Of a stretch of 51,064 bases of DNA, positions 35,096 through 44,881 are shown in pieces (position 1 is the first letter of the stretch; the number at the start of each line of letters is the position of its first letter). Source of the DNA: CAZADS01 sp964483985 (GTDB taxonomy: Bacteria > Pseudomonadota > Alphaproteobacteria > Thalassobaculales > Thalassobaculaceae); contig CAZADS010000099.1 of NCBI GenBank assembly GCA_964483985.1, positions 1 to 51,064 of the forward strand, written 5' to 3'. Below the pieces are notes generated by a model, which saw nothing but the letters and a program-made list of their open reading frames with translations, did no database searches and was not told the origin of the DNA. The position numbers and the translations under genes were made by a program.

Positions 35096-36667
35096 ATGGA
35101 AACAACTACGTTACCAAAAATAGAGCTTATACAGGTCGCAGATGTTGTCGCTAGAGAAAAGGGTATCGAGCGCGACGAAGTCTTGGAAGCCATGGAACAA
35201 GCCATCCAAAAGGCTGGGCGTTCAAAATATGGTCACGAACATGACATAAGAGCGTCGATTGATCGCCAAACTGGCGAGATCAAATTGGTAAAATGCACCG
35301 AGGTAGTGGAAGAAGTTGAAGATGATATTACCCAAATTACACTCCACCAGGCACAAAAGAAAGACAAAACACTTGAGATCGGAGATTTAATCATTGATCC
35401 TCTTCCTCCAATTGACTTTGGCCGAATAGCCGCACAGACGGCCAAACAAGTTATTGTCCAGAAAGTTCGAGAAGCTGAAAGAGCCAGACAGTTCGAAGAA
35501 TTCAAAGACCGCGTTGGGGAAATCGTCAACGGGATTGTTAAGAGAGTAGAATTTGGAAATGTAACTGTCGATTTGGGAAGAGCAGAGGCAGTCCTGCGTC
35601 GTGACGAACTTCTCCCACGTGAATCATTTCGGAACGGAGATCGCGTTCGGGCTTATATATATGATGTCAGAGAAGAAACCCGTGGACCGCAAATTTTCAT
35701 ATCGAGGACTCATCCCGAATTTATGAAAGGAATGTTTCGACAAGAAGTTCCAGAAATATACGACGGGATTATAGAAATTAAAGCGGTTGCACGCGATCCA
35801 GGAAGTCGAGCAAAAATAGGCGTAATTTCTCATGACACTAGTATCGACCCAGTTGGTGCATGTGTAGGAATGCGTGGCAGCCGAGTCCAAGCAGTTGTCG
35901 GGGAATTACAGGGTGAAAAAATTGATATCGTCCCATGGTCTGATGATCCAGCAACATTTGTGGTTAATGCACTAGCCCCAGCTGAAGTTAGCAAAATAGT
36001 ATTAGATGAAGATCAAGGACGAATTGAAGTTGTAGTTCCAGACGAGCAATTAAGTCTAGCCATCGGCCGACGTGGACAAAATGTCCGTCTAGCTACAATA
36101 TTAAGCGGATGGGATATTGATATTCTAACCGAAGCAGAAGAGTCAGAACGGCGTCAGGAGGAATTTCGAACGCGATCCGCTATATTCATCGAAGCGCTCG
36201 ATATAGACGACGTAATAGCACATCTGTTAGTTGCAGAAGGTTTCACGACCGTTGAAGAAATCGCCTTTTCCGGTATGGAAGAATTAGCGCAAATTGAAGG
36301 ATTCGAAGAGAGTATCGCTGAAGAACTAAAAAATAGGGCATTAGTCTATTCTGAATCTGAAAGGGAACGGCTAGTAAATCATCGCCTAGAATTGGGGGTT
36401 ACTGACGAATTAGCTGCAATCTCAGGCATAACCAGTTCGATGCTAATCACTCTTGGTGAAAACAATATAAAAACTGTGGATGATCTCGGCGATCTAGCCA
36501 GCGATGAACTAATTGAGATCGCGCCAGACGCAGGCCTCACAATGGAAGAGGCCAATACAATAATTATGGCAGCTCGAGCTCATTGGTTCGATGACGATTT
36601 CAATGAAGACGACGTTGCACCGAACAGCATTGAAACTGAGGAGCAAAACGTTGGTGAGGTCAGTTAA
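35096..36667 (+). CDS. nusA: transcription termination/antitermination factor NusA
   Basis: RNA polymerase-associated factor controlling pausing, termination and antitermination. The 523 residues show, in order: N-terminal RNAP-binding domain (1-125), S1 domain (about 130-200; GIVKRVEFGNVTVDLGRAEA), two KH domains (about 210-345; GACVGMRGSRVQAVVGEL and AIGRRGQNVRLA), and two C-terminal acidic helix-hairpin-helix repeats (about 365-500), the last ending ITIIMAARAHWF-like. Acidic repeats are common in alpha- and gammaproteobacteria. Followed 25 bases later by the YlxR gene. Confidence 0.97.
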   Translation: METTTLPKIELIQVADVVAREKGIERDEVLEAMEQAIQKAGRSKYGHEHDIRASIDRQTGEIKLVKCTEVVEEVEDDITQITLHQAQKKDKTLEIGDLIIDPLPPIDFGRIAAQTAKQVIVQKVREAERARQFEEFKDRVGEIVNGIVKRVEFGNVTVDLGRAEAVLRRDELLPRESFRNGDRVRAYIYDVREETRGPQIFISRTHPEFMKGMFRQEVPEIYDGIIEIKAVARDPGSRAKIGVISHDTSIDPVGACVGMRGSRVQAVVGELQGEKIDIVPWSDDPATFVVNALAPAEVSKIVLDEDQGRIEVVVPDEQLSLAIGRRGQNVRLATILSGWDIDILTEAEESERRQEEFRTRSAIFIEALDIDDVIAHLLVAEGFTTVEEIAFSGMEELAQIEGFEESIAEELKNRALVYSESERERLVNHRLELGVTDELAAISGITSSMLITLGENNIKTVDDLGDLASDELIEIAPDAGLTMEEANTIIMAARAHWFDDDFNEDDVAPNSIETEEQNVGEVS

Positions 36668-36692
36668 CTCCCAAGAACAAAAAGACTGACCT

Positions 36693-37361
36693 GTGAAAAA
36701 TCGTCGATGCATTGCATCTGGGCGGTCTCAGGACCGAGATTTGCTGATCCGCTTCGTATTAGATTCATGTAATCGAATAAGGTTTGATCTTTCTGAAAAA
36801 TTTCCTGGACGCGGAATTTGGGTCAGTTCATCGCGAGAATGCATCCAGAGCGCAATTTCAAAGAATTTATTCCAGAGAGTTTCACGCTGCTCTGTATCTG
36901 TCCCCAAAACGCTAACAAGCGATATTGAAAATAATTTGGCTAAAAGATTACTTTTCACAATTTCGCAAGCACGCCGTTGCGACCTCCTCGTCTGTGAAAA
37001 AAGAGAAAGATCAGAGACAATGGAGCAAAACCAAGTCATTATATCCTCAAACGCGCAAGATAAATTAGAATTTGGAGATCAAAATCTTGACTATTTGAAT
37101 ACACGCCATAAATTCTTTGTAACACTGAGGGAAAGTGAATTGATTCAAGGTTTTAGCGATGAAAAACTTTGCACCTTCGTTATAAATGAAGCCAAAACCG
37201 GTACGGTAACAATGGAAAACCTCGCTCAGCGCTTAATTAGAGATTTTTATAGATTAGCTGGATTCAGATTAAATCTTGCTTTTGGCGGGTTGGAAAAGTC
37301 ATCCGAGGGGTGTATTGATTCATTAGGAACATTTGCCGGAAAAGAATGCGCGGTTATCTAA
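36693..37361 (+). CDS. ylxR: YlxR (DUF448) and L7Ae-like RNA-binding protein
   Basis: A 222-residue two-domain protein. Residues 1-80 match YlxR/DUF448 (RRCIASGRSQDRDLLIRFVL, then KFPGRGIWV); the next stretch, about 85-200, corresponds to the L7Ae-like half usually fused in alphaproteobacteria but is poorly conserved here. The family binds RNA and has been linked to RNase P in other bacteria. Start is GTG 36693, with no strong ribosome binding site. The stop overlaps the infB ATG by one base (TAATG). Standard place between nusA and infB. Confidence 0.88.
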   Translation: MKNRRCIASGRSQDRDLLIRFVLDSCNRIRFDLSEKFPGRGIWVSSSRECIQSAISKNLFQRVSRCSVSVPKTLTSDIENNLAKRLLFTISQARRCDLLVCEKRERSETMEQNQVIISSNAQDKLEFGDQNLDYLNTRHKFFVTLRESELIQGFSDEKLCTFVINEAKTGTVTMENLAQRLIRDFYRLAGFRLNLAFGGLEKSSEGCIDSLGTFAGKECAVI

Positions 37362-39949
37362 TGGCAACGACGGAAGATAAAGATAGAAAAAAATTGAGCC
37401 TGGCAGGCCGAGGCCGCTTGTCACTTGGAAAAGCTGTTGAGACTAGTCAGGTTAAACAGAGCTTTTCCCATGGCCGATCTAAAACGGTCCAGGTAGAGCG
37501 GCGGCGGAAACGAGCCCCAGTGCCGGAGACCGCACAAAATCAAGTCGAAGAATCCATTGAAGGCGGGCCAGCGCGCACATTAACCGTTGAGGAAAAAGCG
37601 GCGAGAACCCGAGCGCTACAGGAAGGATTGCGGCAACAGGAATTAGACCGGGATACTGGCGACTTAGAAATATCCGAAGTAGCGGATCCGCCTGCCCTTG
37701 AATTAGAAGACAAAGAGGAAGCCACAGAGGGAATAGATCGACGGCAGACAGAACTCGCAGAAGCGCAAAAAATTGCAGAAGAAGAAGAACAAAAACGCAT
37801 AGAAGAGGCCGCGAGATTAGCGGAAGAAGAAGCTGCTCGACAGGCCAAAGCTGCTGCCGATCGGCCCACTAGTCGTAGTATAGAGCGAACCCAACCTACA
37901 GCAGAACAAGAGCGAGAATTTCCCGCCGAGCAAGAAATTGAAGAAAATGACGAATCAGAAAGCTCTCGGACTGGTCGCCGCCGCGGCGATCCAGGGAAAA
38001 AAGCCAATCCGTCTACTAACCGGCGAAGCCAACCACGCCGGCGTCATTCTGGAAAATTAACTATATCCCAAGCTTTAGATGATTCTGGGACTGAACGAGT
38101 TCGATCGTTAGCCTCTGTTCGAAGAGCGAGAGAGCGAGAAAAGAACCGTGCCAGAGAGGAAATGTCTGAAGGACCAAAACGGAGCCGGGATGTAACTATA
38201 CCCGATGCAATTACTGTACAAGAGTTAGCTAACCGCATGGCTGAACGGGGCGCTGATGTGATCAAAAAACTGATGGCACTCGGCGTAATGGCTACCATCA
38301 ACCAATTAATAGATGCAGACACAGCAGAATTAGTAACTACGGAATTTGGCCACCGTGTACGCCGAGTGTCAGAATCTGATGTAGAAACTGGGTTACAAGT
38401 TATAGAGGATACTTCCGAACACCTAGAATCCAGGGCGCCTGTAGTGACCATAATGGGGCATGTAGACCACGGTAAAACATCGTTGCTAGATGCCCTAAGG
38501 AAAACAGACGTCGCTGCCAGTGAGGCAGGAGGGATTACTCAGCATATCGGCGCCTATCAGGTGGAGGTTCCATCCGGAGAGAAAATTACTTTTTTAGACA
38601 CTCCAGGCCACGAGGCTTTCACTGAGATGCGTGCTAGGGGGGCAAATGTCACCGATCTTGTTATTCTAGTAGTTGCGGCCGATGACGGTATAATGGCACA
38701 AACCGTCGAAGCTATCCGGCACGCAAAAGCTGCGAAATGCCCCATGATCTTGACTATCAATAAGATCGACCACCCAGAAGCAAATCCAAATAAAGTACAA
38801 ACAGAACTCTTGCAACATGACGTAGTAGTCGAAGAATTAGGCGGCGATGTTATGCAGGTTAAAGTCTCCGCTAAAACCGGGGAAGGAATTGATAAATTGC
38901 TGGAAGCTATTCTTCTCCAGGCAGAAATTTTAGAACTGAAGGCTAATCCGAACCGCAGCGCAGCAGGTACTATTATAGAATCAAAAATGGAAAGGGGCCG
39001 TGGAAGTGTAGCTACGGTACTGATCCAGCATGGCACGTTAAAAATTGGAGATATTTTTGTTGCTGGAGCTGAATGGGGTAAAGTTCGAGCATTACTAGAC
39101 GATCATACTAGAAGGATAGAACTTTGTGAGCCCAGTTTCCCCGCAGAGGTTCTGGGTCTCAACGGATCTCCTGTCGCTGGAGATGACTTTGTGGTTGTAG
39201 AAACTGAATCAAGAGCCCGAGAAATTGTCGATTACAGACAACGAGAAATACGTAAAAAGCAAGCCACTGCAGGTGCCCGCGGTACCGTAGAGCAAATGTT
39301 ATCAGCTATAGCTGCTGGACATGCAGAGGAGTTGCCTATCCTAATAAAGTCAGATGTTCATGGTTCACTAGAAGCCATCCAAAGCAGTCTCGAAAAAATT
39401 TCTAATGAAACTGTAACTGTGAGAATATTGCATGGTGCCGTCGGTGGAATAAATGAGTCCGATGTCACCTTAGCAGCGGCTTCAAATGCCATTATTATAG
39501 GTTTCAACGTGCGAGCAAATCCGCAGGCACGGGAGCTTGCTCAACAAAGTAATGTGGATATACGTTACTATTCAATAATCTATAATGTCATTGACGATAT
39601 AAAAACCGCTCTTTCTGGCCTATTGGCTCCAGACCTAAAAGAGGAATTTTTAGGAAATGCGGAAATAAGAGAAATTTTTAATATTAGCAAAGTCGGAAAA
39701 GTAGCGGGGTGTATAGTTACTGAAGGCAATATTCGAAGAGGTGCTAACGTACGGCTCCTTAGAGATAACATTGTTATTCATGAAGGATCATTAAAAACCT
39801 TACGAAGATTCAAAGAAGAGGTCAGAGACGTTAGGGAGGGTACCGAATGCGGTGCAGGCTTCGAAAATTATAATGATATTCAAGTTGGTGATTTTATCGA
39901 ATGTTTTGAAGTCAAAGAAATCGCAAGAACCCTTGAATCAGTCCAATAA
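37361..39949 (+). CDS. infB: translation initiation factor IF-2
   Basis: GTPase that brings initiator tRNA to the 30S subunit and promotes subunit joining. Start at ATG 37361 (862 residues) gives the conserved KLSLAGRGRLSL and VKQSFSHGRSK N-terminus; an ATG at 37346 lies inside ylxR. Residues about 60-290 are a charged, low-complexity Glu/Ala/Arg-rich coiled region. Then the IF2_N domain (VQELANRMAERGADVIKKLM) and the G domain: GHVDHGKT at 366-373, DTPGH at 413-417, NKID at 467-470; followed by beta-barrel II, domain III and the fMet-tRNA-binding domain IV. Confidence 0.97.
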   Translation: MATTEDKDRKKLSLAGRGRLSLGKAVETSQVKQSFSHGRSKTVQVERRRKRAPVPETAQNQVEESIEGGPARTLTVEEKAARTRALQEGLRQQELDRDTGDLEISEVADPPALELEDKEEATEGIDRRQTELAEAQKIAEEEEQKRIEEAARLAEEEAARQAKAAADRPTSRSIERTQPTAEQEREFPAEQEIEENDESESSRTGRRRGDPGKKANPSTNRRSQPRRRHSGKLTISQALDDSGTERVRSLASVRRAREREKNRAREEMSEGPKRSRDVTIPDAITVQELANRMAERGADVIKKLMALGVMATINQLIDADTAELVTTEFGHRVRRVSESDVETGLQVIEDTSEHLESRAPVVTIMGHVDHGKTSLLDALRKTDVAASEAGGITQHIGAYQVEVPSGEKITFLDTPGHEAFTEMRARGANVTDLVILVVAADDGIMAQTVEAIRHAKAAKCPMILTINKIDHPEANPNKVQTELLQHDVVVEELGGDVMQVKVSAKTGEGIDKLLEAILLQAEILELKANPNRSAAGTIIESKMERGRGSVATVLIQHGTLKIGDIFVAGAEWGKVRALLDDHTRRIELCEPSFPAEVLGLNGSPVAGDDFVVVETESRAREIVDYRQREIRKKQATAGARGTVEQMLSAIAAGHAEELPILIKSDVHGSLEAIQSSLEKISNETVTVRILHGAVGGINESDVTLAAASNAIIIGFNVRANPQARELAQQSNVDIRYYSIIYNVIDDIKTALSGLLAPDLKEEFLGNAEIREIFNISKVGKVAGCIVTEGNIRRGANVRLLRDNIVIHEGSLKTLRRFKEEVRDVREGTECGAGFENYNDIQVGDFIECFEVKEIARTLESVQ

Positions 39950-39991
39950 ACCAAAAGACGCATATAAAGAGACTCTTGCTTGTAGTTTGAA

Positions 39992-40423
39992 ATGCCTATC
40001 TCTGATTCCCAATCATCTAACAATAGGAATAATGTGCGTAGTCAACGTCAACTTCGAGTCGGTGAACTATTACGAAAAACCCTAGTGGAGATTTTCGGCC
40101 GAGTAGAGTTCCGAGATCCCGATATCTCAGGCGTTTCCATAACAATAACGGAAGTTTCAGTGAGTCCGGACCTTAAAACAGCTAGGGTATATGTTATGCC
40201 CCTGGGAGGAAGTCAACAATTTCAAGTTATTTCCGGTCTCGGTCGCGCTTCAAGATTTCTTCGATCACAAGTAGCCAGTCGTATAAAATTACGGCATGTA
40301 CCGCATCTCATTTTTAGGATAGATACGGCTTTCGACTATGGAAGTTCCATAAACCAACTAATCCAATCTGGAGCAGTGAATATTGACAAGACTAAAGTAA
40401 CGGAATCAGATGATGGCACGTAA
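39992..40423 (+). CDS. rbfA: ribosome-binding factor A
   Basis: Small KH-like 30S maturation factor acting on the 16S 5' helix. The 143 residues include RQLRVGELLRKTL, DPDISGVSITITEVSVSPDLKTARVYV split across the domain, and the C-terminal HVPHLIFRIDTAFDYGSSI stretch, all typical. It lies 42 bases after infB and its 3' end overlaps truB by 14 bases. Confidence 0.96.
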   Translation: MPISDSQSSNNRNNVRSQRQLRVGELLRKTLVEIFGRVEFRDPDISGVSITITEVSVSPDLKTARVYVMPLGGSQQFQVISGLGRASRFLRSQVASRIKLRHVPHLIFRIDTAFDYGSSINQLIQSGAVNIDKTKVTESDDGT

Positions 40424-41339
40424 TCGTCGGGGCCAAAACATAAACGGTTGGATAATAGTCGATAAACCAAAAGGAATTACCTCATCTGAGGTTGTTATGC
40501 GTGTCCGCAAATGTTTGAATGCAAACAAGGCTGGGCATTCTGGTACATTGGATCCTATCGCTACCGGGGTTTTGCCAATCGCATTCGGAGAAGCAACTAA
40601 AACAATCCAGTATGCTGTCAACGCTTACAAAACATATATTTTCGACGTCTGCTGGGGGGAGGAAACGGAAACAGATGACATTGAAGGAAAAGTAACTCAA
40701 ACCAGTGATATTCGGCCAAGCGAACAAATGATAAAAGCTGCTCTGCACCGATTTGTGGGTGAAATAATTCAAATACCACCTATTTATTCCGCCATCAAAA
40801 TCAAAGGCCAAAGAGCATATACGATGGCACGCAATCAACAACACCCCACGTTGGAAGCAAGAAAAATCTTTATTGAGTCTTTTGTGTTTTTACACAGTAG
40901 CAATAGAGATTACTCGTCTTTTCGGGTAACAAGCGGAAAGGGAGCATACATGCGTGGATTGGCTAGAGATTTAGCTAAATCGCTCGGTACATTTGGCCAT
41001 ATATCAGCGCTAAGAAGAGTTAGTGTCGGACCTTTTTACGAAAAAAATTCGATTTCACTGGATTTGCTGGAATCGTTAGCGCATAGTCGCGCAGCTTTAG
41101 AACATCTTTTGCCCGTGGAGACGGCGCTGGACGGCATCCCGGCTCTCACTCTTTCGAGCGATGAAGCTAATAAACTGCGGCAGGGCCAAACCATCCCGGT
41201 CTTTCGCACTTCTGACCGAGAACGCCTCGGGTTACTGCGTGAAGGGGATTTGCTTTATGCAACCTCGCTTGGAACGCCTGTGGCAATATCTCGAATTCAA
41301 GGAGGTTGCGTCTGTCCAGTTCGCGTTCTCAACCTTTGA
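40410..41339 (+). CDS. truB: tRNA pseudouridine-55 synthase TruB
   Basis: Makes pseudouridine 55 in the T-loop of tRNAs. The 309 residues have GWIIVDKPKGITSSEVV and the catalytic AGHSGTLDPIATGVLP stretch (Asp near residue 48), then the RFVGEIIQIPPIYSAIKIKG block and YMRGLARDLAKSLG. The C-terminal part is a PUA-like domain. ATG 40410 is followed at once by a second ATG (40413); both overlap the rbfA end. rpsO follows by 15 bases. Confidence 0.96.
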   Translation: MMARNRRGQNINGWIIVDKPKGITSSEVVMRVRKCLNANKAGHSGTLDPIATGVLPIAFGEATKTIQYAVNAYKTYIFDVCWGEETETDDIEGKVTQTSDIRPSEQMIKAALHRFVGEIIQIPPIYSAIKIKGQRAYTMARNQQHPTLEARKIFIESFVFLHSSNRDYSSFRVTSGKGAYMRGLARDLAKSLGTFGHISALRRVSVGPFYEKNSISLDLLESLAHSRAALEHLLPVETALDGIPALTLSSDEANKLRQGQTIPVFRTSDRERLGLLREGDLLYATSLGTPVAISRIQGGCVCPVRVLNL

Positions 41340-41354
41340 CATTTGGAGTACTCG

Positions 41355-41624
41355 ATGTCGATTACACAAGAAAAGAAATTAGAAGTTATAAATCAGTATC
41401 AACAAAACGAAACAGATACTGGTTCCCCCGAAGTACAAGTAGCAATACTTACTACTAGGATTGCTAATTTGACTGAGCACCTAAAAATTCATAAAAAAGA
41501 TTTTCATTCTAGAAGAGGTCTGTTGATAATGGTAGGACAGCGCCGTCGCCTGCTCGATTATTTAAAATCGCGCAGTGAAGAACGATATTCAGATCTCATT
41601 AAGAGCCTCGGTCTACGACGGTGA
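41355..41624 (+). CDS. rpsO: 30S ribosomal protein S15
   Basis: Primary 16S-binding protein of the central domain. 89 residues, the usual length, with MSITQEKKLEVINQYQ, DTGSPEVQVAILTTRI, HLKIHKKDFHSRRGLL and QRRRLLDYLK, all conserved. The start at ATG 41355 is set by GGAG six bases upstream; a TTG twelve bases earlier is not needed. pnp follows after 284 bases. Confidence 0.98.
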   Translation: MSITQEKKLEVINQYQQNETDTGSPEVQVAILTTRIANLTEHLKIHKKDFHSRRGLLIMVGQRRRLLDYLKSRSEERYSDLIKSLGLRR

Positions 41625-41746
41625 TTATAGTCCTATATGTCGAATGTAAGAATAAAAGTTAGCTTGTTAAGCAAAACTATGTTTGACCAAGCTCAAAAAC
41701 CATGTCATTCAAAGTACGTTTATGTAGATAGAGAAACCATGCGGCT

Positions 41747-41773
41747 ATACACCATAGGGGTGTGTCCACTATG
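41747..41773 (+). promoter_or_regulatory. competing hairpins in the pnp leader
   Basis: ATACACC (41747-41753) can pair with GGTGTGT (41759-41765; one wobble), while CATAG (41753-41757) plus GG (41759-41760) can pair with CC (41766-41767) plus CTATG (41769-41773). The two structures share bases and exclude each other. They lie 136-162 bases before pnp, whose E. coli relative is autoregulated through an RNase III-cut leader hairpin. Confidence 0.35.
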
Positions 41774-41908
41774 CGGTGGCGCGAATTCTCCGGTCGAATG
41801 AAGTGATAACGAAGCAAGATCAGCTTAATTTCCAAAAAATTTGCATTATCTTGTTTTCGCATCATACCGGGTATTAACAGCGGGTCCGAATTGTAGGAAA
41901 GACCAAGT

Positions 41909-44035
41909 ATGTTCGAAATTTATCGCAAGGAACTCAACTGGGGTGGGCGTAAGCTCGTTCTAGAAACAGGAAAAATCGCTCGGCAGGCCGACGGAGCCGT
42001 CATCGCTAGCCTAGGCGAAACCACGGTATTATGCACGGTCGTCGGCGCAAAAGCCCCCAAACCCGGTTTGGATTTTTTTCCCTTAACGGTTAACTATCAA
42101 GAAAAAACTTTTGCTGCCGGAAAAATACCTGGTGGTTTCTTTAAACGTGAAGGCAGGCCAACAGAAAAAGAAACCCTGGTATCACGTCTTATTGACCGAC
42201 CCATTCGGCCTTTATTCGTCAAGGAATTTAGAAACGAGACACAAGTAATCTGCACCGTTCTATCACACGATCTCGAAAACGATCCTGATGTGGTGGCAAT
42301 GGTTGGGACCTCCGCTGCGTTGACTATTTCCGGATTGCCCTTTCTTGGCCCTATAGGGGCCTGCAGAGTTGGTTTCAAAGAGGGCAATTATTTACTAAAC
42401 CCTAGTCAACAAGAAGTTTCCGATTCGGAGCTTGATTTGGTCATGGCTGGAACCCGCGAAGGTGTGCTCATGGTAGAGTCACAGGCCAACCAATTATCTG
42501 AAGACGTGATGCTAGGAGCAGTAATGTTCGGTCATAGCGCATGCCAAGAAGTAATAGAAGCTATAATTGAGTTGGCTGAAGCATGCGCCAAGGAACCTAG
42601 ATCGGTAGCACCAGAGCCCGATGAATTAGGGATTGTAAAAAAGAAATTTTCTAGTGCTATTTCCGAAGATTTACAGGCAGCATACAAAGTAGCTGACAAA
42701 GTTCAACGGCAAGACTTGGTGGCAAATGCTAAACAAAAAGCTCTCCAACTTTTGGAAACAGATGAAGAGATAGCTGTAGCTCAAGGAGTACTAAAATCCC
42801 TGGAAGCAGAAATCGTTCGAGGAGCAATTCTGGAGACTGGAATTCGAATAGATGGGCGGGATACCAAAACTGTCCGGCCGATCATTAGCGAAGTCGGAGT
42901 TCTACCTCGTTTACACGGTTCTTCTTTATTCACTCGGGGAGAAACCCAAGCTTTGGTAGTTACTACATTAGGTACTGGTCAAGATGAACAAATTATAGAC
43001 GCGCTGGAAGGTGAATATCGAGAAAACTTCCTGCTCCATTACAATTTTCCACCCTACTCGGTTGGTGAAGCAGGGAGGGTAGGCGGTCCCGGACGACGTG
43101 AAGTAGGCCATGGGAAATTAGCTTGGCGAGCAATACGGCCTCTCATTCCATCGAAAGACGAATTTCCTTATACCATCAGGGTAGTTTCAGAAATCACCGA
43201 GTCTAATGGATCGTCTTCTATGGCCACTGTCTGCGGCACATCTATGTCTTTAATGGATGCTGGAGTTCCGGTGATTCGCCCCTGCGCAGGAATAGCAATG
43301 GGTCTAATCAAAGAGAACGACCGTTTCGCAGTCCTATCGGATATCCTTGGCGACGAAGATCATCTCGGCGATATGGACTTTAAAGTTGCAGGAACCAGCG
43401 ATGGAATCACATCACTCCAAATGGATATCAAGATAACGTCTATTACAGAAGATATAATGCGAACCGCCCTTGATCAAGCACGGGAGGGACGACTTCATAT
43501 CCTTACTGAAATGGGCAAAGCCATTAACAAGGAACGAGAGGGTGTTTCTGACCACGCTCCTCGCGTCACAACTATAACAATCAATAAAGATAAAATCCGA
43601 GATATCATAGGGCCAGGGGGAAAAGTTATTCGTGAAATTTGTGAAACCACTGGAGCAAAAATAGATATCGATGACGATGGAGTCGTGAAAGTAGCTGCCG
43701 TTGATAGTCAAGCGGGACAAGCAGCTATAGATAGAATTCGGTCCATTGTTGCTGAGCCGGAATTGGGCGTGATTTATGATGGGACCGTTGTCAAAACCGT
43801 TGATTTTGGAGCCTTCGTTAATTTCCTAGGACCGAAAGATGGATTGGTCCACATAAGCGAGCTTTTGCCCGGAAGAGTAAACAAAACCACTGATGTCGTT
43901 AAAGAAGGTGACAACGTGAAAGTGAAAGTTATTGGGTTTGATGACCGAGGAAAAGTGAAGTTGAGCATGCGTTTAGTAGACCAAGAAACCGGTGCTGATA
44001 TAGAGAAAGGGGACGCAACTCCTGACGATATTTAA
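41909..44035 (+). CDS. pnp: polyribonucleotide nucleotidyltransferase (PNPase)
   Basis: Phosphorolytic 3'-5' exoribonuclease, a core part of the RNA degradosome. The 708 residues hold two RNase PH domains (about 10-210 and 310-545; KRLTFAAGKIPGGFFKREGRP-type stretch as TFAAGKIPGGFFKREGRP, and GSSLFTRGETQALVVTTLG), an alpha-helical linker between, then a KH domain (DIIGPGGKVIREI near 560) and an S1 domain (YDGTVVKTVDFGAFVNF near 625). Length is normal. ATG 41909 has TAGGAAAGA upstream. It follows rpsO as usual. Confidence 0.98.
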   Translation: MFEIYRKELNWGGRKLVLETGKIARQADGAVIASLGETTVLCTVVGAKAPKPGLDFFPLTVNYQEKTFAAGKIPGGFFKREGRPTEKETLVSRLIDRPIRPLFVKEFRNETQVICTVLSHDLENDPDVVAMVGTSAALTISGLPFLGPIGACRVGFKEGNYLLNPSQQEVSDSELDLVMAGTREGVLMVESQANQLSEDVMLGAVMFGHSACQEVIEAIIELAEACAKEPRSVAPEPDELGIVKKKFSSAISEDLQAAYKVADKVQRQDLVANAKQKALQLLETDEEIAVAQGVLKSLEAEIVRGAILETGIRIDGRDTKTVRPIISEVGVLPRLHGSSLFTRGETQALVVTTLGTGQDEQIIDALEGEYRENFLLHYNFPPYSVGEAGRVGGPGRREVGHGKLAWRAIRPLIPSKDEFPYTIRVVSEITESNGSSSMATVCGTSMSLMDAGVPVIRPCAGIAMGLIKENDRFAVLSDILGDEDHLGDMDFKVAGTSDGITSLQMDIKITSITEDIMRTALDQAREGRLHILTEMGKAINKEREGVSDHAPRVTTITINKDKIRDIIGPGGKVIREICETTGAKIDIDDDGVVKVAAVDSQAGQAAIDRIRSIVAEPELGVIYDGTVVKTVDFGAFVNFLGPKDGLVHISELLPGRVNKTTDVVKEGDNVKVKVIGFDDRGKVKLSMRLVDQETGADIEKGDATPDDI

Positions 44036-44086
44036 CTTTAAAATCGGAAAAATTTAGTCTTATTCATACCGAATTTAGAATGATTC

Positions 44087-44851
44087 ATGTATTCCAGAAC
44101 GCTCAATAATTTTTCCTTACACTCTCCAACTATAATAGGGCATCGCGGTGCGCCATGCGAAGCCCCAGAAAACACATTAGTTTCGTTTAGGAAAGCCTCG
44201 GAAAGGGGTGCGAAATGGGTTGAGTTGGATGTGCAACTTTCTTCAGACGGTATTCCAATAGTGATTCACGATAATACCTTGGATAGGACAACCGATGGCT
44301 CCGGTTTGGTCGGTGACCACAGTCTTAAAGCACTAAAGAATCTGGACGCCGGTAGTTGGTTTTCAAGTTCTTTTATAGATACCAAAATTCCGACACTGGA
44401 AGAAGCGCTAGATCTTTGTTTAGTACTCGACCTGGGATTAAATATCGAAATTAAACCCTTATTTTCAGAAGACACGGAAACGGCTCAAAAGGTTTTAGAA
44501 TTAGTGGAAACTAGGGCCCATTCATTAAGAAAACGCTTGATTTTTTCGAGTTTTGAAATCGCATCACTCGAAACATTACGTAATACGGATTCTAGCTGGC
44601 CACGAGGTTATTTAATAAACACTCTCGACTCGGAATGGAAATTTAACGTAAGCAGATTAGGATGTTTTTCTATCCATCCCAATGCCAATTTACTGACAAA
44701 ACAAGTGCTGATTTCGCAAATGCATGAACTAAATGTCGCCGTCATTCCCTTCACTGTTAACGATACGGATGAAGCAAAGCAACTAATTGAATGGCGGATT
44801 GACGGGCTAATCACAGATAAACCGGAGGATTTATCATCTGTAATTAGATAA
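44087..44851 (+). CDS. ugpQ: glycerophosphodiester phosphodiesterase
   Basis: Hydrolyses glycerophosphodiesters to glycerol-3-phosphate and an alcohol. The 254-residue TIM-barrel has the GDPD signature: IGHRGAPCEAPENTLVSF, then GAKWVELDVQLSSDGIPIVIHD (catalytic His in HRG and HD, acidic ELD ligands) and LDRTTDGSG. LNIEIKP is the next metal-binding strand. No signal peptide, so it is probably the cytosolic UgpQ type. Single gene after pnp (51 bases) and convergent with fabI (30 bases). Confidence 0.93.
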   Translation: MYSRTLNNFSLHSPTIIGHRGAPCEAPENTLVSFRKASERGAKWVELDVQLSSDGIPIVIHDNTLDRTTDGSGLVGDHSLKALKNLDAGSWFSSSFIDTKIPTLEEALDLCLVLDLGLNIEIKPLFSEDTETAQKVLELVETRAHSLRKRLIFSSFEIASLETLRNTDSSWPRGYLINTLDSEWKFNVSRLGCFSIHPNANLLTKQVLISQMHELNVAVIPFTVNDTDEAKQLIEWRIDGLITDKPEDLSSVIR

Positions 44852-44881
44852 CTCTTTTACTTTTATCATAGCTTGGCCTAA

